Source: Paenalcaligenes hominis
Lineage (GTDB): Bacteria; Pseudomonadota; Gammaproteobacteria; Burkholderiales; Burkholderiaceae_B
DNA: 64,000 nucleotides
Direction: 5' to 3'
Assembly: GCF_011927625.1 (NCBI RefSeq)
Contig: NZ_JAATIZ010000003.1
Coordinates: 186,001 to 250,000, forward strand
The notes under the pieces: generated by a model
The model's database searches: none
The model's input: only the letters and a program-made list of their open reading frames with translations
What the model was told of the DNA's origin: nothing
Made by a program: the position numbers and the translations under genes
Shown: piece by piece, positions 47,725 to 58,222 of the stretch
How positions within the stretch are numbered: the first letter of the stretch is position 1
Layout: the number at the start of each line of letters is the position of its first letter

Positions 47725-49046
47725 GCAGCGAGCTTTTAGGTTTTGTGGTGGGTGCCCTGGCGATAGGGCTGTTGGCTTTACGTGTGCATATTGGCATTGC
47801 GATGTTGGTTGCAGGCTCGTTGGGCTACGTGCTGCTGTCAGGTTGGACGCCTCTGCTTAGCACCTTTAAAAGCCTAGCCTATGCTCGGTTTTCTAGCTAC
47901 GACCTGTCTGTGGTGCCTTTGTTTTTACTCATGGGTAATATTGCCTCGCATGGTGGGCTTTCACAGCGTCTTTTCCATGCAACCAGCACCTTTTTGGGCC
48001 ATTACAAAGGCGGTCTAGCCATGAGCGCTATTGGGGCCTGTGCAGGCTTTGGCGCCATCTGTGGCTCATCGTTAGCGACGGCAGCCACAATGGGTCGTGT
48101 GGCGCTGCCTGAGCTGCGTAAACATAATTATTCATCTTCCTTAGCAACAGGAACCTTAGCGGCAGGGGGCACATTGGGTGTGCTTATTCCCCCTTCGGTA
48201 GCACTGGTCATCTACGCTATTTTGGCTGAGCAAAATGTGGCGGTAATGTTCATTGCCGCATTTGTGCCAGGTGTGATTGCGGTACTTGGCTATTTAATTG
48301 CTATTGCCTTGGTAGTACGACTCAAACCAGGCAGTGGGCCAGCCTCGGTACGCCAGCCTTGGCGCGTACGTTGGCACGCGCTTGGTCAGGTTTGGCCTAT
48401 CTTAGCGGTCTTTGTAGTGGTGGTAGGCGGTATTTATGGCGGTGTGTTTACGCCAACCGAGGCGGCTGCGATAGGGGTGCTGGCAACGCTTGGTGTAGCG
48501 CTCATCTTAAAAGAGCTCAGCTTAAATGGGTTTATTACAGCAGTGCTTGGCGCAATGGAATCCACCGCGATGATCTTTCTGATTTTGATCGGGGCGGACG
48601 TGCTGAATTCTTTTTTGGCTTTATCTCAAATCTCGCAATTACTTGCTGAATTAGCCTTAACAAGTGGCTGGCCGCCGTTGGCGATTTTAGCGGCTATGAT
48701 CATCACCTATGTGGTTTTAGGTTGCGTTATGGATAGCTTATCAATGATTTTGCTGACCATTCCTATTTTCTTTCCCATTATTATGGGCCTGGACTTTTGG
48801 GGGTTGGAATACACCGATAAGGCCGTCTGGTTTGGGATATTAGCGCTCATGGTCGTTGAAATAGGTTTAATTACGCCACCTGTGGGCATGAACGTTTTTA
48901 TTATTAATAGTCTAGCTAAAGACATACCCATGAGCGAAACCTTTAAGGGGGTATTGCCCTTTTTAGGTTCTGATTTATTGCGTGTGGTGTTGCTGGTGTT
49001 CTTTCCTGGCTTAACTCTTTGGCTTGTGCACTGGCTTGGCTACTAA
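47721..49046 (+). CDS. TRAP transporter large membrane subunit, DctM family
   Basis: Sodium-coupled permease subunit of 441 residues with about 12 membrane segments. Motifs include VVPLFLLMGNIASHGGLSQRLF, GAICGSSLATAATMGRVALPE and GVLIPPSVALVIYAILAEQ. The start at 47721 (MSSELLGFVVGALAIGLL) overlaps the DctQ stop and has AAGGGG upstream; the frame stays open further up but only inside the DctQ gene. Confidence 0.9.
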   Translation: MSSELLGFVVGALAIGLLALRVHIGIAMLVAGSLGYVLLSGWTPLLSTFKSLAYARFSSYDLSVVPLFLLMGNIASHGGLSQRLFHATSTFLGHYKGGLAMSAIGACAGFGAICGSSLATAATMGRVALPELRKHNYSSSLATGTLAAGGTLGVLIPPSVALVIYAILAEQNVAVMFIAAFVPGVIAVLGYLIAIALVVRLKPGSGPASVRQPWRVRWHALGQVWPILAVFVVVVGGIYGGVFTPTEAAAIGVLATLGVALILKELSLNGFITAVLGAMESTAMIFLILIGADVLNSFLALSQISQLLAELALTSGWPPLAILAAMIITYVVLGCVMDSLSMILLTIPIFFPIIMGLDFWGLEYTDKAVWFGILALMVVEIGLITPPVGMNVFIINSLAKDIPMSETFKGVLPFLGSDLLRVVLLVFFPGLTLWLVHWLGY

Positions 49047-49075
49047 AAACCCACCGATTTACTAAAGGAAACAGA

Positions 49076-49720
49076 ATGCAGTTATACACCTACTTTCGTA
49101 GTTCAGCCGCTTATCGTGTTCGTATTGTTTTAGGCTTAAAAGGGCTGGATTGGGAAGCCGTTCCTGTACACCTGCTACAGGATGGCGGCCAGCAACACAG
49201 TGCTGAGTACAAGACGGTGAACCCTGCAGGTTTAGTTCCAGCGTTTAAAGACGGCGAGGTCACGTTAAAACAGTCCTTAGCCATTATTGAGTACCTAGAG
49301 GAAACGTATCCGCAAGTGTCTGTTTTACCAGGCGATAACGTAGCGCGTGCTCATATTCGTGGCTTGGCTTATGACATTGCATGTGATATTCATCCAATCA
49401 ATAACCTACGCATTTTAAAATACTTAGAAAATACCGTTGGTTTATCGGCCGAACAGCGTAAAGAGTGGTATTTACATTGGGTAGCATTGGGTCTAGAGGC
49501 TTTTGAGCAACAGCTAGTGGCGTATAATCAATCAGGGGTTTTTTGTTATGGCACCGTGCCTACCTTGGCAGATGCCTGTTTAATTCCCCAGGTCTTTAAT
49601 GCACACCGATTTGGATACTGCACCGACCATTTACCGCGGGTGACTCAAGCGGTACAGGCTTGCTCGCAATTACCCGCTTTTATTCAAGCCGAGCCATCTA
49701 ATCAACCTGATGCTGAATAA
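49076..49720 (+). CDS. maiA: Maleylacetoacetate/maleylpyruvate isomerase, zeta-class GST
   Basis: Glutathione-dependent cis-trans isomerase of 214 residues. The N-terminal thioredoxin fold has RSSAAYRVRIVLGLKG (Ser9-Ser10 region of the zeta class) and NPAGLVPAF; the helical domain has DIACDIHPINNLRILKYL, a zeta-class hallmark. The start at 49076 has AAGGAAA upstream. Last gene of the operon started by the VOC protein, 29 bases after DctM. Together with the FAH-family enzyme it forms the final two steps of homogentisate or gentisate breakdown. Which of the two substrates is used cannot be decided here. Confidence 0.83.
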   Translation: MQLYTYFRSSAAYRVRIVLGLKGLDWEAVPVHLLQDGGQQHSAEYKTVNPAGLVPAFKDGEVTLKQSLAIIEYLEETYPQVSVLPGDNVARAHIRGLAYDIACDIHPINNLRILKYLENTVGLSAEQRKEWYLHWVALGLEAFEQQLVAYNQSGVFCYGTVPTLADACLIPQVFNAHRFGYCTDHLPRVTQAVQACSQLPAFIQAEPSNQPDAE

Positions 49721-50061
49721 TGCAATTTGAACCGTATTCTGATGAACAAATCGTTGTGGTCTTGTCTAATGCTCCAGATGAGTCCTTGGCAAAACGAATC
49801 GCTCACATCGTGGTCGAAGAAGGTTTAGCGGCGTGTGTGAACCTTGGGCGGCCTAGCTTGTCTATATACATGTGGCAAGGCACGCTCGAGGGGGCTGAAG
49901 AGATCCCTTTAACGTTTAAGACCACGGGTGCGCAGGTACTAGCGCTAATGGAGCGTATTAAATCTTTGCATCCGTATGATGTTCCCGAACTACTCGTACT
50001 GCCTGCAATTGCAGGCTTAGACTCGTATATTCAGTGGGTGAAAGAACAAACGTCAGCGTAG
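49720..50061 (+). CDS. cutA: CutA-family divalent-cation tolerance protein
   Basis: Small trimeric cytoplasmic protein of 113 residues. AERIAHIVVEEGLAACVNL-like sequence (here LAKRIAHIVVEEGLAACVNLG), then SIYMWQGTLEGAEEIPLTFKTT and LHPYDVPELLVLPAIAGLDSYIQWV, is the full family pattern. Its ATG overlaps the maiA stop by one base (TAATG). It precedes dsbD, the common cutA-dsbD arrangement. Confidence 0.92.
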   Translation: MQFEPYSDEQIVVVLSNAPDESLAKRIAHIVVEEGLAACVNLGRPSLSIYMWQGTLEGAEEIPLTFKTTGAQVLALMERIKSLHPYDVPELLVLPAIAGLDSYIQWVKEQTSA

Positions 50062-50102
50062 CCTTGGTTCAGTTCTAATCACTGTTAACCAAAGGATCGT
50101 CT

Positions 50103-51992
50103 ATGTTGGGTACCTATCCCGCTCGCTCAGCCAAACACAGCTATTACGCGCTTGTGTTTGGGTTTTTTGTATTAGTATTGATGTGGTTTGGGGCCGCTGC
50201 AGCGCATGCTGAAGACGACTTCCTTGAACCCGAGCAAGCGTTTCAATTGCAGGTGGCCCAGCCTAGTCCTACTGAGCTCGATGTTTTTTTCGAGATTGCG
50301 CCTGCATATTATATGTACCAGGCGCGTTTTAGCTTTGCCCTGAACGGCACCCCTATTGCAAACGATCAAGTGCAATACCCCCCAGCCAAAGTTATTTTTG
50401 ATCCTACCTTTGGTGAGGACATGGCGGTGTATCGCCAACAGGTCACGCTACGTGTCCCTTTGCCTGCAGGTCAGGGCGTTCCCGGTTTGCCTTTACAGTT
50501 TGACATCACTTACCAAGGCTGTGCAGATGCCGGACTGTGCTATTCACCTATTACGGAAACGGTGCCGTTAACTCCCGTAGCAGATGGCTACGAGGCCAAA
50601 GGGCAATGGGTGCAACCAGCGGTGCCTGCCCCATTAGATGATGTTATCGAGGTAAACAACGCCCAGTCGGTTAGCTTTACGGATGCGCTGCAGCTCAGTG
50701 ATACCGGCATTGCCGGGTTTTTAGCCCAAGCCAGCTGGCCCCAAATGATGGCTTTGGCGTTTGTATTTGGGTTGTTTTTATCTTTCACTCCATGTGTGCT
50801 GCCCATGGTGCCGATTCTGCTTAGTATTATTGCAGGCCAACGCTCACAGACTGCGTTATCCAGGAAACGTGGCTTAGCATTGGCTGCGGTGTATGTGTTC
50901 GGCATGTCACTTGTGTATACCGCACTAGGGGTAGCGGCAGGCTTAGCGGGCGCCAGCTTAGCCGTATGGTTGCAAACGCCGTGGGTACTTAGTCTATTTG
51001 CCATTGTCTTAGCTGTCTTAGCTTTGTCTATGTTTGATGTCTACACCCTCCAAGTCCCCTCGACATGGCAATCCTCCTTACAAGGACGTTTAGCCAAAAT
51101 CCCTGGTGGTAAATATGGGGGTGTTTTTGTGATGGGCATGGTATCGGCGCTGATTGTAGGCCCTTGTGTAGCAGCGCCTTTGGCGGGGGTATTGTTATTC
51201 ATCTCTCAAACGGGGGATGTGGTGCTGGGTGGCGCAACATTGTTTGCCTTAGCGTGGGGTTCTGGAGCGCTCTTGTTGCTAGTGGGCGCCTCGTCTGGTG
51301 TGTTGCTTCCTAAAGCAGGGGGGTGGATGAATGGCATCAAGTACGCCTTTGGCATCCTACTTTTAGCGACAGCCTGGTGGATGGTGAACTCTGTTCTACC
51401 CACATGGGTACTCATGCTCGGTTGGGCGTTATTAGCTATGTGGAGCGCCGTGTTACTCGGTGCGTTTCGTGCGCTTGGGGGTGACAGCAGCGTATTGGCT
51501 CAATTTCTTAAAGCGGTGGGTGTATTAGTTGCTGTATGGGCGATTGCCTTAATTGTGGGGGTGGCTTCAGGCGGACGTAGCCTAACCCAACCGCTAGCCG
51601 GACTTGGTCTAGGGGCTACCACCACATCAACGGTGGCAGCGCCACGCTTTCAGGCAGTTACGTCTATGCAGCAGCTTGACGAGCTATTAGCCACCACAGA
51701 TCGGCCTGTTATGCTGGATTTTTATGCGGACTGGTGTGTGTCTTGTATAGAAATGGAACAGTTCACGTTTACTCATCCTGATGTGGCCCAAAAGATGGAG
51801 CACATGCTTTTGTTACAGGCAGACGTAACCCAAAATACAGCGGCAGATCGTGAACTATTAAAACGATTTAATTTATTTGGGCCGCCCGGTATTATCTTTT
51901 TTAATGCGCAAGGCCAAGAGCAGCCCGACCCTCGGGTAGTTGGTTTTATGCCGGCAGAAGCTTTCGCTGCAGAGCTAGATAAAGTGTTGTAA
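50103..51992 (+). CDS. dsbD: Thiol:disulfide interchange protein DsbD
   Basis: Inner-membrane electron conduit moving reducing power from cytoplasmic thioredoxin to the periplasm; 629 residues. After a signal peptide (about 1-36) comes the alpha domain with Cys140 and Cys146. The eight-helix beta domain has Cys231 (FTPCVLPM) and Cys355 (VGPCVAAPL). The C-terminal thioredoxin-like gamma domain has the redox pair Cys545-Val-Ser-Cys548. All six active cysteines are present. It supports disulfide isomerisation and keeps apocytochrome c reduced for the ResB/CcsB system encoded 3 kb away. Confidence 0.95.
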   Translation: MLGTYPARSAKHSYYALVFGFFVLVLMWFGAAAAHAEDDFLEPEQAFQLQVAQPSPTELDVFFEIAPAYYMYQARFSFALNGTPIANDQVQYPPAKVIFDPTFGEDMAVYRQQVTLRVPLPAGQGVPGLPLQFDITYQGCADAGLCYSPITETVPLTPVADGYEAKGQWVQPAVPAPLDDVIEVNNAQSVSFTDALQLSDTGIAGFLAQASWPQMMALAFVFGLFLSFTPCVLPMVPILLSIIAGQRSQTALSRKRGLALAAVYVFGMSLVYTALGVAAGLAGASLAVWLQTPWVLSLFAIVLAVLALSMFDVYTLQVPSTWQSSLQGRLAKIPGGKYGGVFVMGMVSALIVGPCVAAPLAGVLLFISQTGDVVLGGATLFALAWGSGALLLLVGASSGVLLPKAGGWMNGIKYAFGILLLATAWWMVNSVLPTWVLMLGWALLAMWSAVLLGAFRALGGDSSVLAQFLKAVGVLVAVWAIALIVGVASGGRSLTQPLAGLGLGATTTSTVAAPRFQAVTSMQQLDELLATTDRPVMLDFYADWCVSCIEMEQFTFTHPDVAQKMEHMLLLQADVTQNTAADRELLKRFNLFGPPGIIFFNAQGQEQPDPRVVGFMPAEAFAAELDKVL

Positions 51993-52005
51993 TCCTCCCT
52001 CCACG

Positions 52006-52036
52006 AAAAAGCCCTGCGTTTAAGGCAGGGCTTTTT
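52006..52036. terminator. Bidirectional terminator between dsbD and hemB
   Basis: AAAAAGCCCTGC, a 7-base loop, GCAGGGC and TTTTT. It lies between convergent genes with A and T tracts on both sides. Confidence 0.9.
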
Positions 52037-52052
52037 GTATGGGTAGAAAGGG

Positions 52053-53689
<1,637 letters not shown>

Positions 53690-53853
53690 GGTGTAGCAAT
53701 TTCCGTTTAATTTTGTAGCTCTATTGTATAATCACTGAGTTTAATACTGTATCGTCGTATTCTTAGCAAAAGATGCTTAGGTAGAATGCGACGGGTTTGG
53801 CGGCATAAGCCTCCATTGCTTATTCCAGTTGAATCGCGATTGTCGAGGACTAC

Positions 53854-54549
53854 ATGAAGCGCGTGCTATCAAAATTTATTATCACAAGCAGCCTAATAGC
53901 GGGTTGTTCCGTGCTGAATTTCGCTTATGCTGCCGAAGCAGCAAAGCCCGACTTACAAAAAGGCGAACAGCTTTATATTAATGGCAATATGTCTAAAGGT
54001 GTACTGGCCTGTGTAACGTGCCACGGCGAAGCCGGTAATAGTACCTTGAGTGCGAATCCTAACTTAGCCCATCAGCCTTTTGAGTATATCGTTAAACAAC
54101 TTCACGATTTTAACTCCAGTAAAGAAGGTGTTCCGGCTCCGCGTTTAGGGGCAGGCGGTGCGCCTAGTGTTATGGCTAGCATTGCGGCTGGTATGACCGA
54201 GGAAGACATGCGTAACGTGGCCTTTTACCTAAGTCAACAAGACTTAGACCTAGAAAAAGCCGCCACAGCAACAAACCTAGAAAGCCTAGAGCGTGGCCAG
54301 AAAATTTGGCGCGGTGGGCTGCCCGAGCGCGGTGTGGCGGCCTGTGCGGCCTGTCATGCACCTAATGGTGCTGGTATTCCTGGTCAGTATCCTCGTCTTA
54401 GCGGACAGTTTCCTTCTTATATTGCCGAGCAATTGCGTTTATTCCGCAGTGGTGACCGCAATAACCAAGTCATGATGCACGAAATTGCTGACCGCATGAA
54501 CGATAAAGACATCGATGCGGTAGCTGATTACGCAGCGGGTCTCCGTTAA
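53854..54549 (+). CDS. Two-haem cytochrome c, c4-like
   Basis: Periplasmic electron carrier of 231 residues. The signal peptide ends at about 27 (FAYA). Two c-type haem sites are Cys53-VT-Cys56-His57 and Cys164-AA-Cys167-His168, and candidate axial methionines lie in each half (ASIAAGMTEED, NNQVMMHEIADRM). The duplicated one-haem domains match cytochrome c4, a donor to terminal oxidases. It directly precedes the System II maturation genes that attach haem to such proteins. A TATAAT at 53727-53732 may be its -10 box. Confidence 0.9.
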   Translation: MKRVLSKFIITSSLIAGCSVLNFAYAAEAAKPDLQKGEQLYINGNMSKGVLACVTCHGEAGNSTLSANPNLAHQPFEYIVKQLHDFNSSKEGVPAPRLGAGGAPSVMASIAAGMTEEDMRNVAFYLSQQDLDLEKAATATNLESLERGQKIWRGGLPERGVAACAACHAPNGAGIPGQYPRLSGQFPSYIAEQLRLFRSGDRNNQVMMHEIADRMNDKDIDAVADYAAGLR

Positions 54550-54702
54550 AACGACAGCATAAACGGTTCAAGCTCATCTTGTTTTTTGTGCAAGATGAGC
54601 TTTGTTGTCTGTAAAAGTTAAGAAGGATGGAACTTTTGTCGCTGCTTGCTTTCTAACTCGGTTAGCGTTCCCTCTTCCTCATTTGTTTTAGAAGTTAATT
54701 TC

Positions 54703-56760
54703 GTGACTGAACCAATTACTCAACAACGAGCCAGTACCGCTGATATCACGGAACTGCTTGGTTCCATGCGCTTTGCGATTAGCCTGCTGGTTTTTATCTG
54801 TATCGCTAGCATTATTGGAACGGTCTTAGTTCAAAACGAGGCCCTCAATGTCTATACCGATCAATTTGGCCCTTTTTGGACCACATTATTCGATAAATTT
54901 ACCATCTGGAACGTTTACAACAGTTGGTGGTTTCTCGTTATTATGGGCTTTTTGGTGGCCTCGACTACGCTATGCGTAATCCGTAATACGCCTAAGATGC
55001 TCCGCGAGTCGCGTACATTTCGTGAACATATTCGTGGTTCCAGTCTGCGCGCTTTCCCACATCGCATTGACATCAGCTCCAGCCACATACCCAAAGAAAA
55101 TCTGCCAGCCATTGAGTCGTGGCTTAAAGCCCACAATTATGCTTTTAAAGTGCGAGAGGACGAGGACGGCAGTTACTTGGTGGCTGCTAAAAAAGGCGGC
55201 GCTAATCGCTTAGGCTATATTTTTGGTCATGTGGCTATCGTCGTAATTTGTATCGGCGGGATGCTAGATAGTGAGCTCCCGGTCCGTTTACAGGTTTGGT
55301 TTGGCAACAAGGCCGCTATTACAGAAAACATGTTTATTTCTGAGGTGCCGGAGTCTGGGCGCCTTAGTTTGGCTAATCCTAGCTTTCGCGCCAATATGTT
55401 GCTGCCAGACGACACGCGTTCTTCTAGCGCCATCATTAGCTATGGCGATGGGGTATTAATTCAACCCTTACCCTTTGTGTTGCATTTAAAACGCTTTTAC
55501 ATTGATTACTACTCTACAGGCATGCCCAGCAGCTTTAAGAGTGAGGTAGAAGTCATCGATGAAGAGCGCGGCGAGCGGTTTTCACAGTTAATTGAGGTGA
55601 ACGAACCATTACGCTATCGTGGGGTAACGGTGTATCAGTCGGGGTTTGACGATGGGGGCAGTCGCTTGACCCTAAGCGCTTATCCTTTACAAGGCAAGGA
55701 TTACGAGCCCGTACGTTTCAAAGCCACCGTAGGCGAAGGCCAATCTGTGATCTACAACAGCAGTGGCGAGAGCGTTAATGCGACGTTCACTGAGCTACGC
55801 GTCTTTAACGTCGAAGACTTAACCGACGGTGCGCCACAACCCAAAGCTTTCGTAGACCACGTTGCTGCCGTCTCTGGCAGTAATGTGCGACCTAAAGACA
55901 ATCTCACAAACGTCGGGCCCAGTGTGCTCTACAGCCTAACCGATAAACAAGGGCAGTCGTTTGATTTTGTGAATTACATGGTCCCAATGACACTAGACGA
56001 CTTCCCCGTGTTTTTATTAGGAATGCGTCGTAATCAGGCTGACTTCTTCCGTTACGTGCGTATCCCAGCCGATGCCAAAAACAGCATGGAAGAGTTCATG
56101 ATGCTACGCGCTGCCACAGAAGACCCTGAAGCCTTGCGTTTGGCGGCCCAACGTTTTGCTCAGCGCAGTGGCCAGATTGAATCCAACTCGTTGATGGAAG
56201 TGGCCGCATTTAAAACCATTGAAACCTTTATGAAAAAAGGCTTTAACGGCATTATCGAGCCCGTACCCGAGCACGAGCGTGAACGCATTCTTAATTTAAC
56301 TGTGCCTATGCTACAAATGACCTTGCTTGAGCTGCGCAACATTGCGCGCGAGAAACACGGTCTAGAGGCAGTGGATTACAGTGGTGAGCGGGGCGCTCAT
56401 GAAGAGGAATGGGTGCAGTTAGCTTTGTTGGCTTTTGCCAATATGCCAGATTATCCGGCTCCTGTAGTATTTAAGTTAGATAGTTTTGATCAAGTGCAGG
56501 CCAGTGTGTTCCAGGTTTCACGCAGTCCTGGTATGTATATTGTGTATACCGGTAGCTTGTTCTTGGTAATCGGCGTTTTTGTGATGATTTATATACGCGA
56601 TCGCCGTATTTGGGTGTGGGTCCGTCCAGGTGAAAAAGGCAGTTTGTTAACGGCTGCCATGACGTCGCAACGCCGAAATCTAGACTTCCAGCAGGAATTC
56701 CAACGCTTCCAACAGGCTTTTGAGCGCTTGTCCGAAAATAGAGGTAATGAACATGTCTAA
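54703..56760 (+). CDS. resB: Cytochrome c biogenesis protein ResB (Ccs1), System II
   Basis: Membrane partner of CcsB in the System II haem-ligation complex; 685 residues from the chosen start. It has three N-terminal membrane segments, a large periplasmic domain and one C-terminal membrane segment (about 615-635). ELLGSMRFAISLLVFICIASIIGTV, WNVYNSWWFLVIMGFLV and STTLCVIRNTP are typical. I choose the GTG at 54703 because the family N-terminus begins close to it; a TTG at 54646 extends the frame by 19 residues, so the start is uncertain. It overlaps ccsB by 8 bases. Confidence 0.92.
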   Translation: MTEPITQQRASTADITELLGSMRFAISLLVFICIASIIGTVLVQNEALNVYTDQFGPFWTTLFDKFTIWNVYNSWWFLVIMGFLVASTTLCVIRNTPKMLRESRTFREHIRGSSLRAFPHRIDISSSHIPKENLPAIESWLKAHNYAFKVREDEDGSYLVAAKKGGANRLGYIFGHVAIVVICIGGMLDSELPVRLQVWFGNKAAITENMFISEVPESGRLSLANPSFRANMLLPDDTRSSSAIISYGDGVLIQPLPFVLHLKRFYIDYYSTGMPSSFKSEVEVIDEERGERFSQLIEVNEPLRYRGVTVYQSGFDDGGSRLTLSAYPLQGKDYEPVRFKATVGEGQSVIYNSSGESVNATFTELRVFNVEDLTDGAPQPKAFVDHVAAVSGSNVRPKDNLTNVGPSVLYSLTDKQGQSFDFVNYMVPMTLDDFPVFLLGMRRNQADFFRYVRIPADAKNSMEEFMMLRAATEDPEALRLAAQRFAQRSGQIESNSLMEVAAFKTIETFMKKGFNGIIEPVPEHERERILNLTVPMLQMTLLELRNIAREKHGLEAVDYSGERGAHEEEWVQLALLAFANMPDYPAPVVFKLDSFDQVQASVFQVSRSPGMYIVYTGSLFLVIGVFVMIYIRDRRIWVWVRPGEKGSLLTAAMTSQRRNLDFQQEFQRFQQAFERLSENRGNEHV

Positions 56761-58114
56761 TCCAGCTGCTTCTTCTCCATCAATGTGGAGCGGGGATGAC
56801 CAGCGCGCGCCAAGCGGGGACTCCCGGGGTGTACGAGGCCGTCCTACCATTAGTGATTTTATTTATTTCATCATCCTTGCGGTAGCGGCGGTGTATTGCT
56901 TAAACACCTACCCCGACCAAATGGATTATTACGAACGCATCATCTTAGTGGCTACTGTCCCTTTATTGGCATGGATGGGGTGGCTCTGGCGTCCTTTACG
57001 TACCATGACGATCGTAGTGGGTCTGGTTTCACTGTTTGCCATCTGGTTGTATGCGCCAGACGGTAATTTATTAAATGGTGATATTGACCGCTCTGAGTCG
57101 GTGTTTTTTTTACGTTATTTAATTTCTTCCCAATCTGCCATTTTATGGATGTGCGCCTTGTTTGTGTTGGCGACCATTATGTATTGGATAGGCATGGTCA
57201 GCCCAACAGCGGCCTGGATTGGTTCGGGCTTAACGTGGGCCGCGGTGTATGCCGGCGCCATTGGCTTATTGGTGCGCTGGCGCGAGGGCCATTTACTCGG
57301 CCCTGATATTGGCCACATACCGGTCAGTAATCTGTACGAGGTGTTTGTACTTTTTGCCTTAATGACGGCGTTGTTTTACCTGTATTACGAACGTCGCTAC
57401 CACACTCGTGCTTTGGGTGGCTTTGTTTTGCTCGTTGTGTCATCGATTGTGGTGTTTTTGCTGTGGTATTCCTTTACACGCGATGCGCATCAAATCCAAC
57501 CATTGGTGCCCGCACTCAAAAGCTGGTGGATGAAAATCCACGTGCCGGCTAATTTTATTGGATACGGTACCTTTTCCCTCGCAGCGATGGTGGGCTTAGC
57601 CTATTTAATCAAAGAAAATGGCGAGACACGGTCGTGGGCCAAGCTAAGCCCTGTGTTTATTTTAGGGGTGCTGTTATGCGCGGAACCCTTTATTTTTAGC
57701 TCTGGCAGATTCTCGGCCACGTGGATGATCTACTTTGGTATTAGCGCCATTATTGTGGGGCTGATCATGGCTTTCCGTGGCCCTATTTCCCGCCAGCTAC
57801 CGTCACTAGAGATCCTCGATGACATTATGTACCGCGCCATTGCGGTCGGCTTTGCTTTCTTTACCATTGCGACTATTTTAGGGGCCTTGTGGGCTGCTGA
57901 TGCGTGGGGCACCTATTGGCAGTGGGACCCTAAAGAAACCTGGGCTTTGATTGTCTGGTTAAACTACGCGGCTTGGTTGCATATGCGCTTTATGAAAGGC
58001 TTGCGTGGCACCTTTAGTGCGTACTGGGCATTGGTGGGCTTATTGATCACCAGTTTTGCTTTCTTGGGCGTCAATATGTTCTTGTCGGGTTTGCACTCGT
58101 ACGGCGAGCTTTAA
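56753..58114 (+). CDS. ccsB: Cytochrome c biogenesis protein CcsB (ResC/CcsA-type), System II
   Basis: Haem-handling membrane protein of the System II cytochrome c synthase; 453 residues with about eight membrane segments. The tryptophan-rich haem-binding WWD region is WGTYWQWDPKETWALIVWLNYAAWLH (given in part; about 395-420), with flanking histidines in HMRFMKGLRG and earlier in WWMKIHVPANFIGYG. The ATG at 56753 has AGAGG 8 bases upstream; an ATG two codons earlier sits too close to it. A terminator follows. Confidence 0.93.
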   Translation: MSNPAASSPSMWSGDDQRAPSGDSRGVRGRPTISDFIYFIILAVAAVYCLNTYPDQMDYYERIILVATVPLLAWMGWLWRPLRTMTIVVGLVSLFAIWLYAPDGNLLNGDIDRSESVFFLRYLISSQSAILWMCALFVLATIMYWIGMVSPTAAWIGSGLTWAAVYAGAIGLLVRWREGHLLGPDIGHIPVSNLYEVFVLFALMTALFYLYYERRYHTRALGGFVLLVVSSIVVFLLWYSFTRDAHQIQPLVPALKSWWMKIHVPANFIGYGTFSLAAMVGLAYLIKENGETRSWAKLSPVFILGVLLCAEPFIFSSGRFSATWMIYFGISAIIVGLIMAFRGPISRQLPSLEILDDIMYRAIAVGFAFFTIATILGALWAADAWGTYWQWDPKETWALIVWLNYAAWLHMRFMKGLRGTFSAYWALVGLLITSFAFLGVNMFLSGLHSYGEL

Positions 58115-58131
58115 GAACGCAAAGCAGAAAT

Positions 58132-58160
58132 AAAAAGGTGGCCTCAGAGCCACCTTTTTT
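58132..58160 (+). terminator. Terminator after ccsB
   Basis: AAAAAGGTGGC, loop CTCAGA, GCCACC and a six-T run. It lies between convergent ccsB and the GGDEF-EAL gene. Confidence 0.9.
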
Positions 58161-58222
58161 CATGTTGCATCTCTTAGGTAAATCTTAGAGGCGGGGGTAG
58201 TCTTATTAAGGCGTTGGCTTAG

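Noticed and set aside
54627-54656. Nine-codon frame (MELLSLLAF) upstream of resB as a leader peptide
   Set aside because: Its purine-rich site touches the ATG, there is no regulatory residue run, and no attenuator hairpin follows.
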